Source: Dactylorhiza incarnata
Taxonomy: Eukaryota > Streptophyta > Magnoliopsida > Asparagales > Orchidaceae
DNA length: 64,000 nucleotides
NCBI GenBank assembly: GCA_033032865.1
Contig: JAWHQI010000166.1
Location: forward strand, 1,860,001-1,924,000
Direction: 5' to 3'
The position numbers were made by a program, and so were the translations under genes. Positions 10,210 through 21,217 of this stretch are shown piece after piece (the stretch's first letter is position 1; every line of letters begins with the position of its first letter). The notes beneath the pieces are model-generated. The model worked only from the letters and a program-made list of their open reading frames with translations, made no database searches and had not been told where the DNA came from.

Positions 10210-11451
10210 CTAGCTAATGGGAGTATGGAAGGAGAAGTGGATAGGTAACTGGCCCAATATCCGTGTCGGTAGCGGGTACCTATACGGCGAAAGAACAGTC
10301 ACGCCTCTACCCGAATATAAATAAAACCTGCCCATCACAGGTAGAGGGAAAAGAAAGTAAGAAGAGGAGGAGGCCTGGTCCTCACTCATCTCACCAAAAC
10401 TATCCTTGCCCAGCAAGGTATCGTCCACAGCGGGTCTGCAGGAGGAGAAGGCAGCGAATGAGGCATCCTTAATGGAGGAGGGATCAACCTCCTCGCATAA
10501 AAGGACACACTCATCATTAACTTGAGCACAAAGCTCCAAGTCCTCCTGAAGTACCTGTGAAGATTCAACATGCACAGGCTCGGGTGAAGAGGGGGGGTCG
10601 AGAAATAAACAAGAAGAAGAACATAAATAATCAAAAATCGGGGGAGTGGTCCCGGTCTCACTCCCATCAGGTTGGGGAAGTAAAATAATGTTGGCATTGT
10701 CATCAATGTCGCAAGGTTCAGCGGGATCGATAGTGGCCATGCCCAAGATTTGGACTTCCTCCACCGGTGTTGAGGAAAGCTCCTCTTCACCTAGAAGGTT
10801 GTCCTCCTTCATAGGAATAGGCACAACACATAGATCGCCAGCCTCATCCTGCGACACATCCTCAACAATGTCATCGGAGACGAGTATAGTATGCACAACA
10901 GGGGGAGGAGTAGTGCTCGGATAAAAGTCGAGCCCCGATTCCTCACAAAGAATCGAATCCACTAGGGGTGGTGGATGCACATGGAGAATAGGCTCAGCAA
11001 TGTCGGTGCATAGATCAGCCGCACATCCGGTGACCGTGTCCGTGCCATACCCTTCAAGATGTGAGGGTGACAAAGACACATACCCAGATGTTGAAGGTGT
11101 GCCGCCAGAGTTAGGAGTTGGGACGATCCGGATATCCGTCTCGTCATCCTCGTCCAATTGGCGAAGATACTCGACACAGTCCTTCAAGACATGATCAGTG
11201 CTCCGACAAAACCGGCAATGCATAGCGGGCTTCTTTGGCACAGCGGGGGATGAAGCCGAAAAGAAGTATTACGGTAAAGGCTCAGCAGAGTAGCCATAAG
11301 ACTTACGCGCACCATATGGAGTACCAGACGAAGTTGGTGCTCCATATGCTGGGCTATAAGAATTATGCCTACTATTCTCCGTAGGACATTCATCACTAGA
11401 GTGGGAGGTAGCTCCACACCAACGGCAACGGAAATTAAGATGTGCCCACAT
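10210..11451 (-). pseudogene. Zinc-knuckle protein of element b, one nonsense codon
   Basis: Read as one frame it is 414 codons, the same length as the intact copy at 52863-54107. A single in-frame TAA (11269-11271) splits it. Before the stop lies CRWCGATSHSSDEC and after it CRFCRSTDHVLKDC, both CX2CX4HX4C zinc knuckles typical of retroviral nucleocapsid. The rest is acidic and serine/proline-rich without known domains. There is no capsid domain, so this is not a standard Gag. A role in binding element RNA is inferred from the knuckles. The stop fits a C-to-T decay of CAA. Confidence 0.82.
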
Positions 11452-11642
11452 AGTGTGAAGATAATACGATTCAAAATAAAAATGCTATTGTGCAAAATAC
11501 TACACCTAACAAAAATTACTAAAGCAACCTAATTAAAACAGGAAAATGGAATAAAAATAAATAAAACAAAGAAATGCAATTTACAAATGGAAGGGCTTCT
11601 CTCTCAGGTTCTCCCTCTCCAGAAAACTCACACGACTGTGTT

Positions 11643-11660
11643 CCCCGGCAACGGCGCCAA
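11643..11660 (-). other. Primer-binding site of element b (tRNA-Asp)
   Basis: On the minus strand the site reads TGGCGCCGTTGCCGGGGA six bases after the LTR end, an exact match to the Athila/Tat tRNA-Asp primer site. It fixes element orientation and marks 11666-13289 as the 5' LTR. Confidence 0.93.
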
Positions 11661-11665
11661 AAACT

Positions 11666-13289
11666 TGATGGCGCAAATCTCGCACACCGCTATAGGTGGT
11701 AGCTAGACTGCGGCACGAAACGACAGTGAACCGGTCGTTGTCAAGTAATAATATGAGGAAGTAAATCCCCAAGTATCGAATCTCTCAAGGAACACAGTAA
11801 GGTGGAGTTAACATTCGAGGAAGGACTTGAGATCGAAGTCCTTCGGGTCGGATGGATTGCGGAAACGGGGGTTTTGGATTGTGGAAAATAAAGAGAAAAT
11901 GCTATGACTACTCCTATGCAATGCCGCTATGCAGTGATTCGCTTGGCGGGATGGAGACTAGGCAGGCCTTGAGCGTGCTGCATCGCAAGGGCGGATGGAC
12001 GAGTAGGCAAACAGAGTCAAACTATGCAGGCCTTGAGCACACTGCTTCGTAGGGCGAGTGGATTACACGGGCCGCTATGCCACGCTTCGGTAGGCGGATG
12101 GGCGAGTAGGCTAACGGAATGAGGGTCGCCGGCACCTCTTCGACAAGCACGCCACTAGCAATTGCTAGTGCGGCGACGAACGTGACGGCGGGATGGAGGA
12201 TGGAATGGGGCGCACCTCAAGCAACTCAAACAACAAACATTTCACATAGACATGAAATATATAGAAAATACAAACTAGTTTTAAGTGCAACTTCATCTTA
12301 ATACATAGATCTAACTACATACACATCAATAAGAGAAGAATAAGGCAAGAAATCGACCGAATCCGAAGTCTCGTTGTAGATTCACGGTTGGAATCCCCGG
12401 GTTGTCAATCCGCGTCCAAGCTCGGTCCGCAACTACGTCCGGGGTAGAGAGAGCTGTCACTACTCTCCAATGAGCCCATCTTCTTCGTGTCACGATCCGG
12501 TAGAGGTTGCAAACTTCCTCTTGCTTGATAGAGATGGCGGCTAGATCTTCCCTTGGAGCGCTAGGATGAAGGAGGAGGCCGAGAGGAAGCTCCGGATCAA
12601 GATTGGCGTGAAGAACAAGCCCGGAGCACCTCCATATGGTGGGCGGCGATGGATGGGGCGAAAAACCTGCGGAAGGGGCAAAAACGGCGAAGCTGGGCGG
12701 AAAAAACGGCGAGGATCCCGACCTAAATCGTGAGCAGGGCAATTTATAGGCGCTGGAATAAACAGTGCGCACGATCGTTGGCGCACGACCAGTGGTCGTG
12801 CACACTAGGATCATGTGATCGTGCGCCTGTCTGGACGGAGCCTGCAAGGCAAGAAAATTATAAAATACAATGTTCGCACGACCAGTGGCGCACGACCAGT
12901 GGTCGTGCGCGCTATCGTAAGTGGTCGTGCGATAAGGAAGACAAAACTCAGTTTTCAGGGGTTAAGTGCACACGATCAGTGGCGCACGACCAGTGGTCGT
13001 GCGCAATAGAACCAGTGATCTTGCGCAGTGTTCCTATACAGAATTGTACCGGGAACACCTGCACGACTCCTGTTCCAGCATACAACACCAATCTAGCCAC
13101 TGAAGGTGGCACTTAACAATGCATGAAAACTAATAGCTAAGATAAACAAGAAATAACACCAAAATGGGCCTAGAAGTGCACATAGCATGGAATAACAAAT
13201 AGGAATGAAAACATGTCAAAAGTGAAGTGCAAAGACTAGAAAATCGGCCCAGATGAGTCCATAAATGTGTATATAATTGGGACTCGTCA
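11666..13289 (-). mobile_element. 5' LTR of element b
   Basis: TGATGG...GACTCGTCA on the plus strand (the last CA-proximal base differs from the other copy by one transition). The TATA box is at 12741-12750 and the palindrome array at 12765-13025, in the same layout as the 3' LTR. Confidence 0.9.
12741..13025 (-). promoter_or_regulatory. Element b 5' LTR promoter: palindromes and TATA box
   Basis: This LTR would drive transcription of element b. GCGCACGACCA/TGGTCGTGCGC palindromes sit immediately upstream of CCTATAAATT (12741-12750, minus strand). Confidence 0.65.
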
Positions 13290-14609
13290 GATGTATGTGT
13301 TGTTTTAGGCCAACGTGTGAACAAATATTTTCACCTGATTTATTATGCAAGCAAAACACTCCATTCCGCCCAAGCTAACAATACAACGACGGAGAAAGAA
13401 CTTTTAGCGATTGTTTTTGCATTCGATAAATTTCATTCTTATTTAACACTTTCAAAAGTTATTGTCTTTTCAGATCACTCCGCCCTCCGATATTTGCTAG
13501 ACAAAGGGGACGCTAGGCCCCGAACATTGAGATGAATTTTCCTGCTACAAGAATTCGATTTAGAAATCCGAGACAAGAAAGGAGCGGAGAATGTTGCGGG
13601 CGACCACCTCTCACGGTTGAAGAATCTGGTTGCAGGAGCACTAGTGGAGGCCGAAATTGACGATAAATTCCCTGAAGAGCGCCTCCTCTCCATCAAAAAG
13701 GTAACGACTTCTTCCACCCCTTGGTACGCGTATTTTGCCAACTATCTAGTGGCCCAGGTCCTACCAAAAGATTTCTCAAGTCAACAAAAGAAGAAATTCT
13801 TTTCAGACTTGAAAAATTATTTTTGGGAGAACCCCTTTTTATTTCGTGTCTGCGCCGACCAAGTGGTAAGAAAGTGTATTTCAGGCGTGGAAGGCATCCA
13901 AATTTTGCGGTACTGCCACGAGGGACCAACCGATGGTCACTATCAAGCGAACCAGACCGCAAGGAAGGTACTAGAGGCGTGCTTCTATTGGCCCACCTTA
14001 TTCAAAGATGCTCACAATTTTGTGAGTAATTATGATCGATGCCAACGTTCAGGTAACATTTCTAACCGGGATGAAATGCCCCAAAATATATTCTTAGAAT
14101 GTGAAATATTCGATTTATGGGGAATAGATTTCGTAGGTCCCTTACCATCGTCTTTTAATAACAAATATATTCTTGTTGCAGTCGATTACGTGTCAATGTG
14201 GGCGGAAGCTCAAGCCCTTCCCACCAACGACGCAAGAGTCATCGTAAATTTTTTTAAAAAAATATTTTCATGATTTGGCACACCCCGAGCACTAATTAGT
14301 GATAAAGGCGCACATTTTGTAACAACCAACTTGCTATAATCTTAGCAAAGTATGGAGTTACACACAAGTCCTCTAACGCCTACCACCCACAAGAAAATGG
14401 CCAAGTGGAGGTAGTGAATCGTGAATTAAAAAGAATTCTAGAGAAAACTGTGTCCGTTAATAGGAAGGATTGGTCGCAAAAATTAGACGACACGCTATGG
14501 GCATATCGGACAGCGTACAAAACTGTCATTGGCTATACACTGTACCGATTAGTATATGGAAAAGCGTGCCACTTACCGGTGGAATTAGAACATCGCGAAT
14601 TTTGGGCAC
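13290..14609 (+). pseudogene. Gypsy A RNase H end and integrase, interrupted by element B
   Basis: After the b insertion the frame resumes with VVLGQR and YYASKTLHSAQANNTTTEKELLA, the gypsy RNase H. A TGA at 13533-13535 replaces the conserved Trp after LR. The integrase follows (13617-14273 and beyond) with an H2C2 zinc-binding region: HEGPTDGHY and NYDRCQRSG, where the first Cys of the usual CDxCQ pair is Tyr. The catalytic core has LWGIDFVGPLPSS (first Asp), [10 protein letters not shown] (second Asp) and [14 protein letters not shown] (Glu). A further frame break lies near 14270. Element B interrupts it at 14610, and the C-terminus resumes at 29964. Confidence 0.9.
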
Positions 14610-16359
14610 TGATAATATATTATTTATAGTTATTTTTATATAATATTTTAGTAGTAATTAATTAGTTTTTATATAATTTTAGTTCAATATATATCTAATT
14701 TACTTTGTTTTGTGTTTTCAGGTAATCTGGGGCTGCTAGTAGCAAATTCAAGCCCACATGTGTTCAGGAAAAATTATTGAACATATCTGCAAATTTCTTC
14801 ATTACACGCCCCCTTGTCATGGGTGTGACTCCAAGTCACGACCATGTTCAGCTCTACACGGCCATGTTCTCCTATACACGGCCATGTTTAGTTATACACG
14901 GCCATGTTCAGCTGTACACGACCATGTTTAGTTGTACACGGCCATGTTTAGTCATACACGGCCATGTTCAAGCTTACACGCCCCCATGTCACGGGCGTGA
15001 CCAGTGCCACGGCCATGTTCAGCCTCCAGCTTCCAGAAAATATAGCCACGTAGATTTATTATTACACGCCCCCCTGTCATGGGCGTGACCTTCAGGACAC
15101 GGGCGTGACCTGCAGGCCACGGGCGTGACTCACCCAACAAGCATTCAATATAAGCAGTTTCCGCCACAGTACGTTTCCAGCTTACATGCCCCCCTGTCAC
15201 GGGCGTGACCTTCAGGCCACGGGCATGACCCATGGCGTGACTTCTCCCGCAACTGCCAGAATTACTCCCATTCCCTCCGTTTTCAGCCATTCTTGGTATC
15301 GGTCAAGACACGCCCATGGTCACGGGCGTGACCAGGGGGCGTGTACTACAAATTGATGAAATTTGGCGGTTTTGCTCCCAATGTTCCCGGGATTTTAAGA
15401 CGTCGGTTCCGTACATTACACGCACTAGATCACGTGCGTGACCTAGGGCGTGACTTCCAAAACTTTTGCATATGAATTCCAGTTGCCGCCTTGAAGCTGG
15501 GGATCCGATCCATGCTTAGATTGGTTCATTATTAGAGTAGTTTTGCTGCCTTTTCTTATTGTATTTCATTTATGCAATTTTACTTTATGTTTTGCAAATT
15601 TCAATTCATAGCTTAGATTTACTTTTCTCGCAATTGTAATTCTCCTTTCATAGTTATAAAATATTCTTTTTTCTTTAATCATGACTAGCTAATTTTATTA
15701 CATTTGATCGGATGAATTCTTAAGTAGTGTTATTTTGAAATCTCTTTTTCATAGTTTGGTTTTGGAAAACTGGGATTTATCTTTGAATTTAATTGCTTCG
15801 AATTCATATGCCGCGAATATGTTTCTCGATCTAAGATCCGTATGCTGCCAGATCGAGAGATCCATGCGAACGAGGAGATCACTCAAAGAAAAAAAAAGAG
15901 TTTCATGCACTCCTCGAGAGAGGGTGATACAAATCTTCCGGATTGGAGTCAAATCCAATAGTAGGGCTCGCCGCATAAAGCAAGCTTAGGAGTTTTGACT
16001 GGCGAGGGGTCTTAATCGATCAACCTAAGGTTAGGTGATAGTTATCTCAAGAGAGGCTCTACCATATTTTGGGAACCTCCACGGTCAAGTTTGTCCAAAT
16101 CAATTTATGAAGTTTACGAAATATTTTACTTAAAAAGGATTCTCAATCAAATGTTTCCTCTCTTTTATCATTTCATAAAACCTTTATTTTATTACTGATA
16201 AAATAATATTAATTTGCGTGAGTAGAAGTAATCAACAGACCCGTGGAATACGACACTTGACATTTATTTTTAAATATCCTATACTATGAACGATAGGCGC
16301 TCTTGCCTATAGTTCGTAGAATTGGAGAAAATTATTAATATCGTAAATTTTAGTTATCA
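14610..16359 (+). mobile_element. 5' LTR of element B
   Basis: TGATAATATA...TTATCA, 1750 bp. U3 holds the palindrome array 14810-15450. The TATA box seen in the 3' LTR (CTATAAATT) is altered here to ATATGAATT, so this copy of the promoter is weakened. U5 is AT-rich and shares a block with Gypsy A U5: the bases around the CTCGAGAGAGG motif and the GGGAACCTCCACGGTC motif near 16074-16087. Confidence 0.9.
14838..15450 (+). repeat. Palindrome and 21-bp tandem array in B 5' LTR
   Basis: About seven imperfect units of ACACGGCCATGTTCAGCT type (14838-14978) lead into GGTCACGGGCGTGACC palindromes and CACGCCCCC words up to 15450. The same core palindrome is used by Gypsy A, but the 21-bp tandem block is specific to B. 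Open frames on both strands here (14777-15290) are repeat artefacts. Confidence 0.75.
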
Positions 16360-16365
16360 AGTTTT

Positions 16366-16383
16366 TGGCGCCGTTGTCGGGGA
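16366..16383 (+). other. Primer-binding site of element B (tRNA-Asp)
   Basis: TGGCGCCGTTGTCGGGGA, one transition from the Athila consensus, starts six bases after the LTR. It is the same primer class as Gypsy A and element b, so all three could share one enzyme set. Confidence 0.92.
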
Positions 16384-16521
16384 CATATTTTTGTTGATAT
16401 TTTGAAAGCGTGAATTTTATTACGTTTATCAATCTCTTTCTCCGCCCCCATTTCTCTTTTAGCTTTATTTTTAAATTTCATTCTATTAAGTGACGGTTGT
16501 AAATTTTTCTTTCTTCACAAA

Positions 16522-17450
16522 ATGATGTTATCGCAATTGGCCGCAAAAGTTGTCGAGCTTCAAAATAAAGTCAAACTTTTGGAAGCCGCACAAATGCGCC
16601 ACATTATTTGTCATTTTTGTGGGGGTCATCATTCTAGTGAGGAATGTTATTTTTCATTTCAAAATTTTTCTAATGAAAATCAGTATAATTTTTATAATGA
16701 AAATAATTTTTCTGTAAATAATAATTTGAGTAAATTTCCTTCTTGCTCTGATGTTGATTATTCATGGTGGCAAGGTCACCCGGATAGTTTTCAGTGCGAA
16801 GAAGGAAATTCCTTCAATCATGATTTGCATTCCTCGCCTTTTCCACAAATTTGTTCTTCTTCTGATCTTGAAATTTTTCCGACTTTTTCTCCAAATTTTC
16901 TCAAGATCAAGAAGAACAATTGTACCAAGAATTTCACAAAGTCATGGAGACACAGGGCGAGTTAGAAAATGAAAATTATTCTTCTTCTTCTTCTTCGCCC
17001 GCCCTTTCTTCTATTTCTCATGAAATTATAATTCATGAAGAAATTGTGTCTCATGAATGTTCTCCACTTGGTGTTGATTTTTCACATAACACTTTTATTT
17101 TTGAAAATAAACAACCGGCGCTTAATCATGTATTTTCACAAGAAACTCCTCCTTGTGAAAACTTTCCTGACTCGCTAATTTTTGATTCTTTTGATAATAA
17201 TGATTTTCATGTCCGGGATGAGCCATTGCAACCAAACGTATTTACCAATCCATTTGCCGCTCATCTTCAGCAATCCAAATTACCTAAGATATGTATAGGT
17301 AATTTGGATTCACAATTTCGAGCTAACAGACAACAAAAGAGTCAAGAGTATAGCGGAGGAGTCGCCAGGCAACAGATTTTTGCATGCTCACTTGATCGTG
17401 AATTAAGGGAGTTGCATGTGTACCTTTATTTTTATTTTCCTTTTTCCTAA
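16522..17450 (+). pseudogene. Zinc-knuckle ORF of element B (two frames)
   Basis: The first frame (16522-16965, 147 codons) begins with a leucine-rich helix (QLAAKVVELQNKVKLLEAA) and then CHFCGGHHSSEEC. This is a CX2CX3HX4C knuckle, one residue shorter than the CX4H consensus, and matches the knuckle region of Athila Gag. The second frame (16920-17450, 176 codons) overlaps by 46 bases and is acidic with a serine run, so a -1 shift probably separates one ancestral ORF. There is no capsid, protease or polymerase. It looks like the nucleocapsid part of Gag kept alone, which is the part Gypsy A lacks. A programmed shift rather than a mutation is possible but unsupported. Confidence 0.72.
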
Positions 17451-17822
17451 CAATAATCGTCTAGCTTAAAGATGGGAAAAAGAAAGCGCTCTTGGGAGGC
17501 ACCCCTTGCTTATCTTTATTTTTCTTGCAATTTACTTTTTCATCATTTTATTTACTTTTCCCTCCTACTTGGCTTATAAACATTGGGGACAATGCTTATT
17601 TTTAAGTGTGGGGGTGTATTCTCTTATTTTCTATTTTTATTAAATAAAATAGAAAATCTTTTTCAAAATTATTAAAAAAATGTTTTTCTTTCCTTATTTT
17701 CGATTTTGTTATGAAAATTTACAGAATTCAAAAAATGTTTTCTTTTAATTTTTTATGTCTTTGTGTCTTATTTTCCTTGTATGCAAATTAAAATACCAAA
17801 AAAATTAAAAATTATTTCTTGC

Positions 17823-17906
17823 GAAAGGGCCGTGTTGGGCTTTCATCCCATAAAACTGCCTAGTACTTTGCAAGCCCGTCATTGGGTAGTCCTTGGGAAG
17901 TCCAAG
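17823..17906 (+). other. Conserved 85-nt box, copy in element B
   Basis: Same order as the Gypsy A copies: TTGGG-n7-CCCAT, GCCTAGTAC, GGGTAGTCC, GGGAAGTCCAAGA. Where Gypsy A pairs GGAG with CTCC, this copy has GGC and GCC, a compensatory change. Confidence 0.7.
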
Positions 17907-18390
17907 AATAAAAAAAAATTATGTTTTGTTTTAATAAAAAAAATTCTAATAAAATAAATTTTGTAATATTAAATTTCTCCAAACTTCATTTATTCAAAAT
18001 TAATTTTAATTATGAGTTGACTTTATAGGCTTTTTAAAGAGTTTTCTTTTTATGTATTTTTAATCTTATATTTCTCTTCAAAATACGTTAGATTTAATTT
18101 TGAGATGAATTTGATTTAATGAGTTTTTCATTATCTTGATTTGTTTAGAATATTTCTTAGTTTTATTTTCTCTTCTTAAAATATCATAATTCAATTTTGT
18201 AGAAATTGTGTTAAATATCTCTAGATTTTACTTATATTAACTTTAACTCATTGTTTCTTAAAAATTGCTCAAATTGTTTTCTATGCTCTTAAAATATATC
18301 TTTGGAATTTTTTTGTAGCCTTTAAACCCCAGCCCTTCCCCTACCTTTCTTTTTAACCCTTTATTTGGCAAAAAAAAAATTTGAAAAGAT

Positions 18391-18580
18391 CATATGTCAT
18401 GGAATGAGAGGATAAAATTTATCATTCCTAAACATATGCACCCAAATTAGTAAAAGATTATATAGCATGGAGATGAGAGGATAAAATTCATCACTCCTAA
18501 ACATATACATTTGGGATATAAAAAAAGAAGAAATTTTACAAGAAAAGATAGAAATGAGAGGATAAAATTCATCATTTCCT
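18391..18580 (+). repeat. Covarying hairpin repeats in B 3' region (three units)
   Basis: Units at 18391-18438, 18459-18507 and 18551-18580. Each has the constant loop GAGGATAAAATT(C/T)A. Inner stems differ but pair: GGAATGA/TCATTCC, GGAG-A-TGA/TCACTCC, GAAATGA/TCATTTC. The first two also have an outer stem of the CATATG/CATATG type. The same design occurs four times in Gypsy A at 31203-31459. Confidence 0.78.
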
Positions 18581-18999
18581 AAATACAAAGTAACTTCTTC
18601 AATGCCAATTTTACACCAATTTGCCAAGTTCATTTGCTTATCCAAGATATTTTTGAGAGAGCATAGTTAATAGTTTGTAGTTTTCTATAAGTTCTCCATG
18701 ATTTTAAAGTTTATATAATTTTAATCTTGGATCATTTTACTTAATTCAATGCAATTTTGTTTATGAAAATTTAGTTAGAGAACTTTGAAACTAATATTTA
18801 TTCTACTCATTTCAATTTATGAATTATAAATTATATCTAATAAATCTGAATGTTAATTTCTTAACTTATTTTGATATGAGTCTTATAAAATTTGGAATAC
18901 AAAATTAGAAGTAAACTTGTTGAAATGTCCTATAAATTCTTTTCATGCTTATGAATTAGTTTTGCTCTGGAATAGCAAAAGCTTAAGTATGGGGGTATT

Positions 19000-19973
19000 T
19001 GATAATACATTATTTATAATTATTTTTATATAATATTTTAGTAGTAATTAATTAGTTTTATATAATTTTAGTTCAATATATATATATATAATTTACTTTG
19101 TTTTGTGTTTTCAGGTAATCTGGGGCTGCTAGTAGCAAATTCAAGCCCACAGTTGTGTTCAGGAAAAATTATTGAACAAATCTGCAAATTTCTTCAGTAT
19201 ACACCCCCCTGTCACGGACGTGACTCCAAGTCATGACCATGTTTAGCTCTACACGGACATGTTCACTTGTACACGACATGTTTAGTCATACACAGCCATG
19301 TTCAGCTGTACACGACCATGTTTAGTCGTACACAACCATGTTTAGTCGTACACGGCCATGTTCAAGCTTACACGCCCCCTATCACGGGCATGACCAGTGC
19401 CACGGCCATGTTCAGCCTCCAACTTCCGGAAAAGACTGCCACGTAGATTTATTATTACATGCCCCCTGTCACGGGCGTGACCTTCAGGCCACGGGCGTGA
19501 CTCACCCGGCAAGCATTCAATACAAGCAATTTCCTCCGCAGTACGTTTCCAGCTTACATGCCCCCCATGTTATGGGTGTGACCTTCAGGCCACGGGCTTG
19601 ACCCAGGGCGTGACTTCTCCCGCAACTGCCAGAATTACTCTCGTTCCCGCCGTGTTCAGCCATTCTCGGTCTCGGTCATGACACACCCATGGTCACGGGC
19701 GTGACCAGGGGGCGTGTACTGCAAATTGATGAAATTTGGCGGTTTTGCTCCCAACGTTCCTGGGATTTCAAGACGCTGGTTCCGTACGTTACACGCCCTA
19801 GGTCACGGGCGTGACCTAGGGGCGTGACTTACAGAACTTTTGCCTATAAATTCTTGCTGCCACCTTGAAGTCGGGGATCCGATCCACGCTTAGATTGGTT
19901 CATTTTTAGAGTAGTTTTGCTGTATTTTCTTATTGTATTTCATTTATGCAATTTTACTTTATTTTTGCAAAAT
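19000..19973 (+). mobile_element. 3' LTR of element B, left part
   Basis: It starts TGATAATACATT at 19000 and is interrupted after about 970 bp by the CACTA-like element at 19974. It contains the palindrome array 19200-19830 and an intact TATA box CTATAAATT at 19844-19852. It continues at 29209. Confidence 0.9.
19200..19852 (+). promoter_or_regulatory. B 3' LTR palindrome array and TATA box
   Basis: ACACGGCCATGTT-type units (19210-19370), GGTCACGGGCGTGACC palindromes including CCCTAGGTCA...TGACCTAGGG near 19797-19822, then the TATA box at 19844-19852. The array-before-TATA order repeats that of the other families. Confidence 0.68.
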
Positions 19974-20340
19974 TACAACAAACTGCACCTGTTGTAAGGA
20001 CTGGAATGTAACTGAAACACAGTTTGTTACTAATAGTTATATTTAGTAACAAAGTTTTTTTGTTATTACAAAAATAACTTTTTTGTAACGAATATTTTAA
20101 ATTTTTTTATAATAATAATTAATTTGTTATTATAACTATAAGTATTTGTAACAACACTAATATTACGTTACAAATAGAAAACTTTTCTCATAATAAGTAT
20201 CAATTGTAACCACATCATGAAAGTTTTTTGTGACAAAGACATTGTCCTTACTAATAGTAATATTTTATTATTAAAGTTTTGTTACAAAAAATATATCATA
20301 TTTTATTTTCAATTTTTGTACAATTTTATTATCAAAGTTT

Positions 20341-20720
20341 TGAATTATTTTTTTTTTTGAAAAAAAAATTTATATGCGCGCGACAGTACCCCGCCTCGAT
20401 AGTGCTCTAACGCGATGACAGTAATCCTTCACCTCACAGATATGTGGTACTATTGCGACATGTATTTTTGCGCGTACGGGGTTTTTTTTATAAATCTTTA
20501 ACTTTTTATAAAAGTTTTTCTGTCTCTCTCCCATGCAGCTCTATCTCTCTCTCACATGAATGAATGAAATATACGGATGAAAATTTCCCTCCACAAAATT
20601 TTGAACAAAACAAAACTAAAAATTAAAAATATATTAAATGTAAAAATGAATGCAAATTAATATAACATTAATTTTTAATATAATTTTGGAATTAAAATAA
20701 AATCACGCACGAACCCGCGT
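20341..20720. other. Unassigned filler inside the CACTA-like element
   Basis: AT-rich sequence with no ORF and no recognised repeat, except a degenerate copy of the GGAGGGAAATTTCCCTCC palindrome near 20577-20592. Nothing else is seen. Confidence 0.5.
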
Positions 20721-20721
20721 G

Positions 20722-20840
20722 CACGCAAATGCACTCTCGCGCGCACGCAAATGCACTCTCTCGCGCACGCAAATGCACTCTCTCGCGCACGCAAATGCAC
20801 TCTTGCGCGCACGCAAATGCACTCTCGCGCGCACGCAAAA
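20722..20840. repeat. 22-bp tandem repeat, about five copies
   Basis: Units of CACGCAAATGCACTCTCGCG type are repeated head to tail with a few changes (TCTCGCG, TTGCGCG). GT-rich sequence with TGTGCATG words follows to about 20970. Frames on both strands here are translations of the satellite and not genes. Confidence 0.9.
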
Positions 20841-21217
20841 ATATGTGCAGCTGTGTTGAGTGCATGTGTCCGTGTTGTGTGTGTAGTTGTGTGTGCATGC
20901 GTCGCATGTGTGTGCATGTGTCTGTGCTTGAGCCCCGCGCGTGTTGCATGTGTCGCGTGGGGCTCACATTAATTAATTATATGGAGGGAAATTTCTCTCC
21001 ATAAAATTGCATGTGCACAAAACAAATCAAAAAATTTAAAACATATATATTAATATAATTTTTGAATAAAAATAAGGATCGCACATTTTTTCAGTCGCGC
21101 GCACTGCATTAGCTAGCTCTATCTTTTTTGCTCGGGAGAATAAATAAATTTGTCAGAGCACACGTTTTTTTGCTCGGGAGCTATCGTTTTAATGAAAATA
21201 TATGTCATATATATATA

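Larger units (their letters stand above)
6827..13289 (-). mobile_element. Element b: non-autonomous Athila-like retrotransposon encoding only a zinc-knuckle protein
   Basis: It is a complete minus-strand element of 6463 bp: 3' LTR 6827-8449, 5' LTR 11666-13289 (1.62 kb each, nearly identical), tRNA-Asp primer site 11643-11660, polypurine tract 8450-8463. The target duplication is GCTGT/GATGT (6822-6826, 13290-13294), with one mismatch. The 3.2-kb interior has one ORF with two zinc knuckles (10210-11451) and long conserved non-coding sequence. It has no capsid, protease, RT or integrase, so it must borrow enzymes. It splits the RNase H domain of Gypsy A. A sister copy is at 49615-55824. Confidence 0.92.
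17451..18999 (+). other. Non-coding 3' region of element B
   Basis: 1.5 kb, AT-rich. In order it contains a hairpin plus purine tract (ACATTGGGGACAATG at about 17579-17593, then AAGTGTGGGGGTG at about 17604), the conserved 85-nt box (17823-17906), three covarying hairpins (18391-18580), and a terminal hairpin TTTTGCT-n-AGCAAAA with polypurine tract AAGTATGGGGGT (18960-18997) just before the 3' LTR. I see no credible ORF; the 64-codon frame at 17763 overlaps the box. Confidence 0.75.

Noticed and set aside
10263..11194. Plus-strand frames opposite the zinc-knuckle ORF
   Set aside because: Shadows of the minus-strand ORF; the conserved CCHC motifs are on the minus strand.
14838..14978. CRISPR-like regular repeats
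   Set aside because: Units are contiguous and imperfect without unique spacers, in a plant LTR.
14777..15290. Frames of 103 and 112 codons in the B 5' LTR
   Set aside because: Translations of 21-bp and palindrome repeats, with no counterpart as protein in the 3' LTR.
20675..21004. Repeated MHSRAHANAL-like peptides on both strands
   Set aside because: Generated by the 22-bp tandem satellite; no start context or homology.
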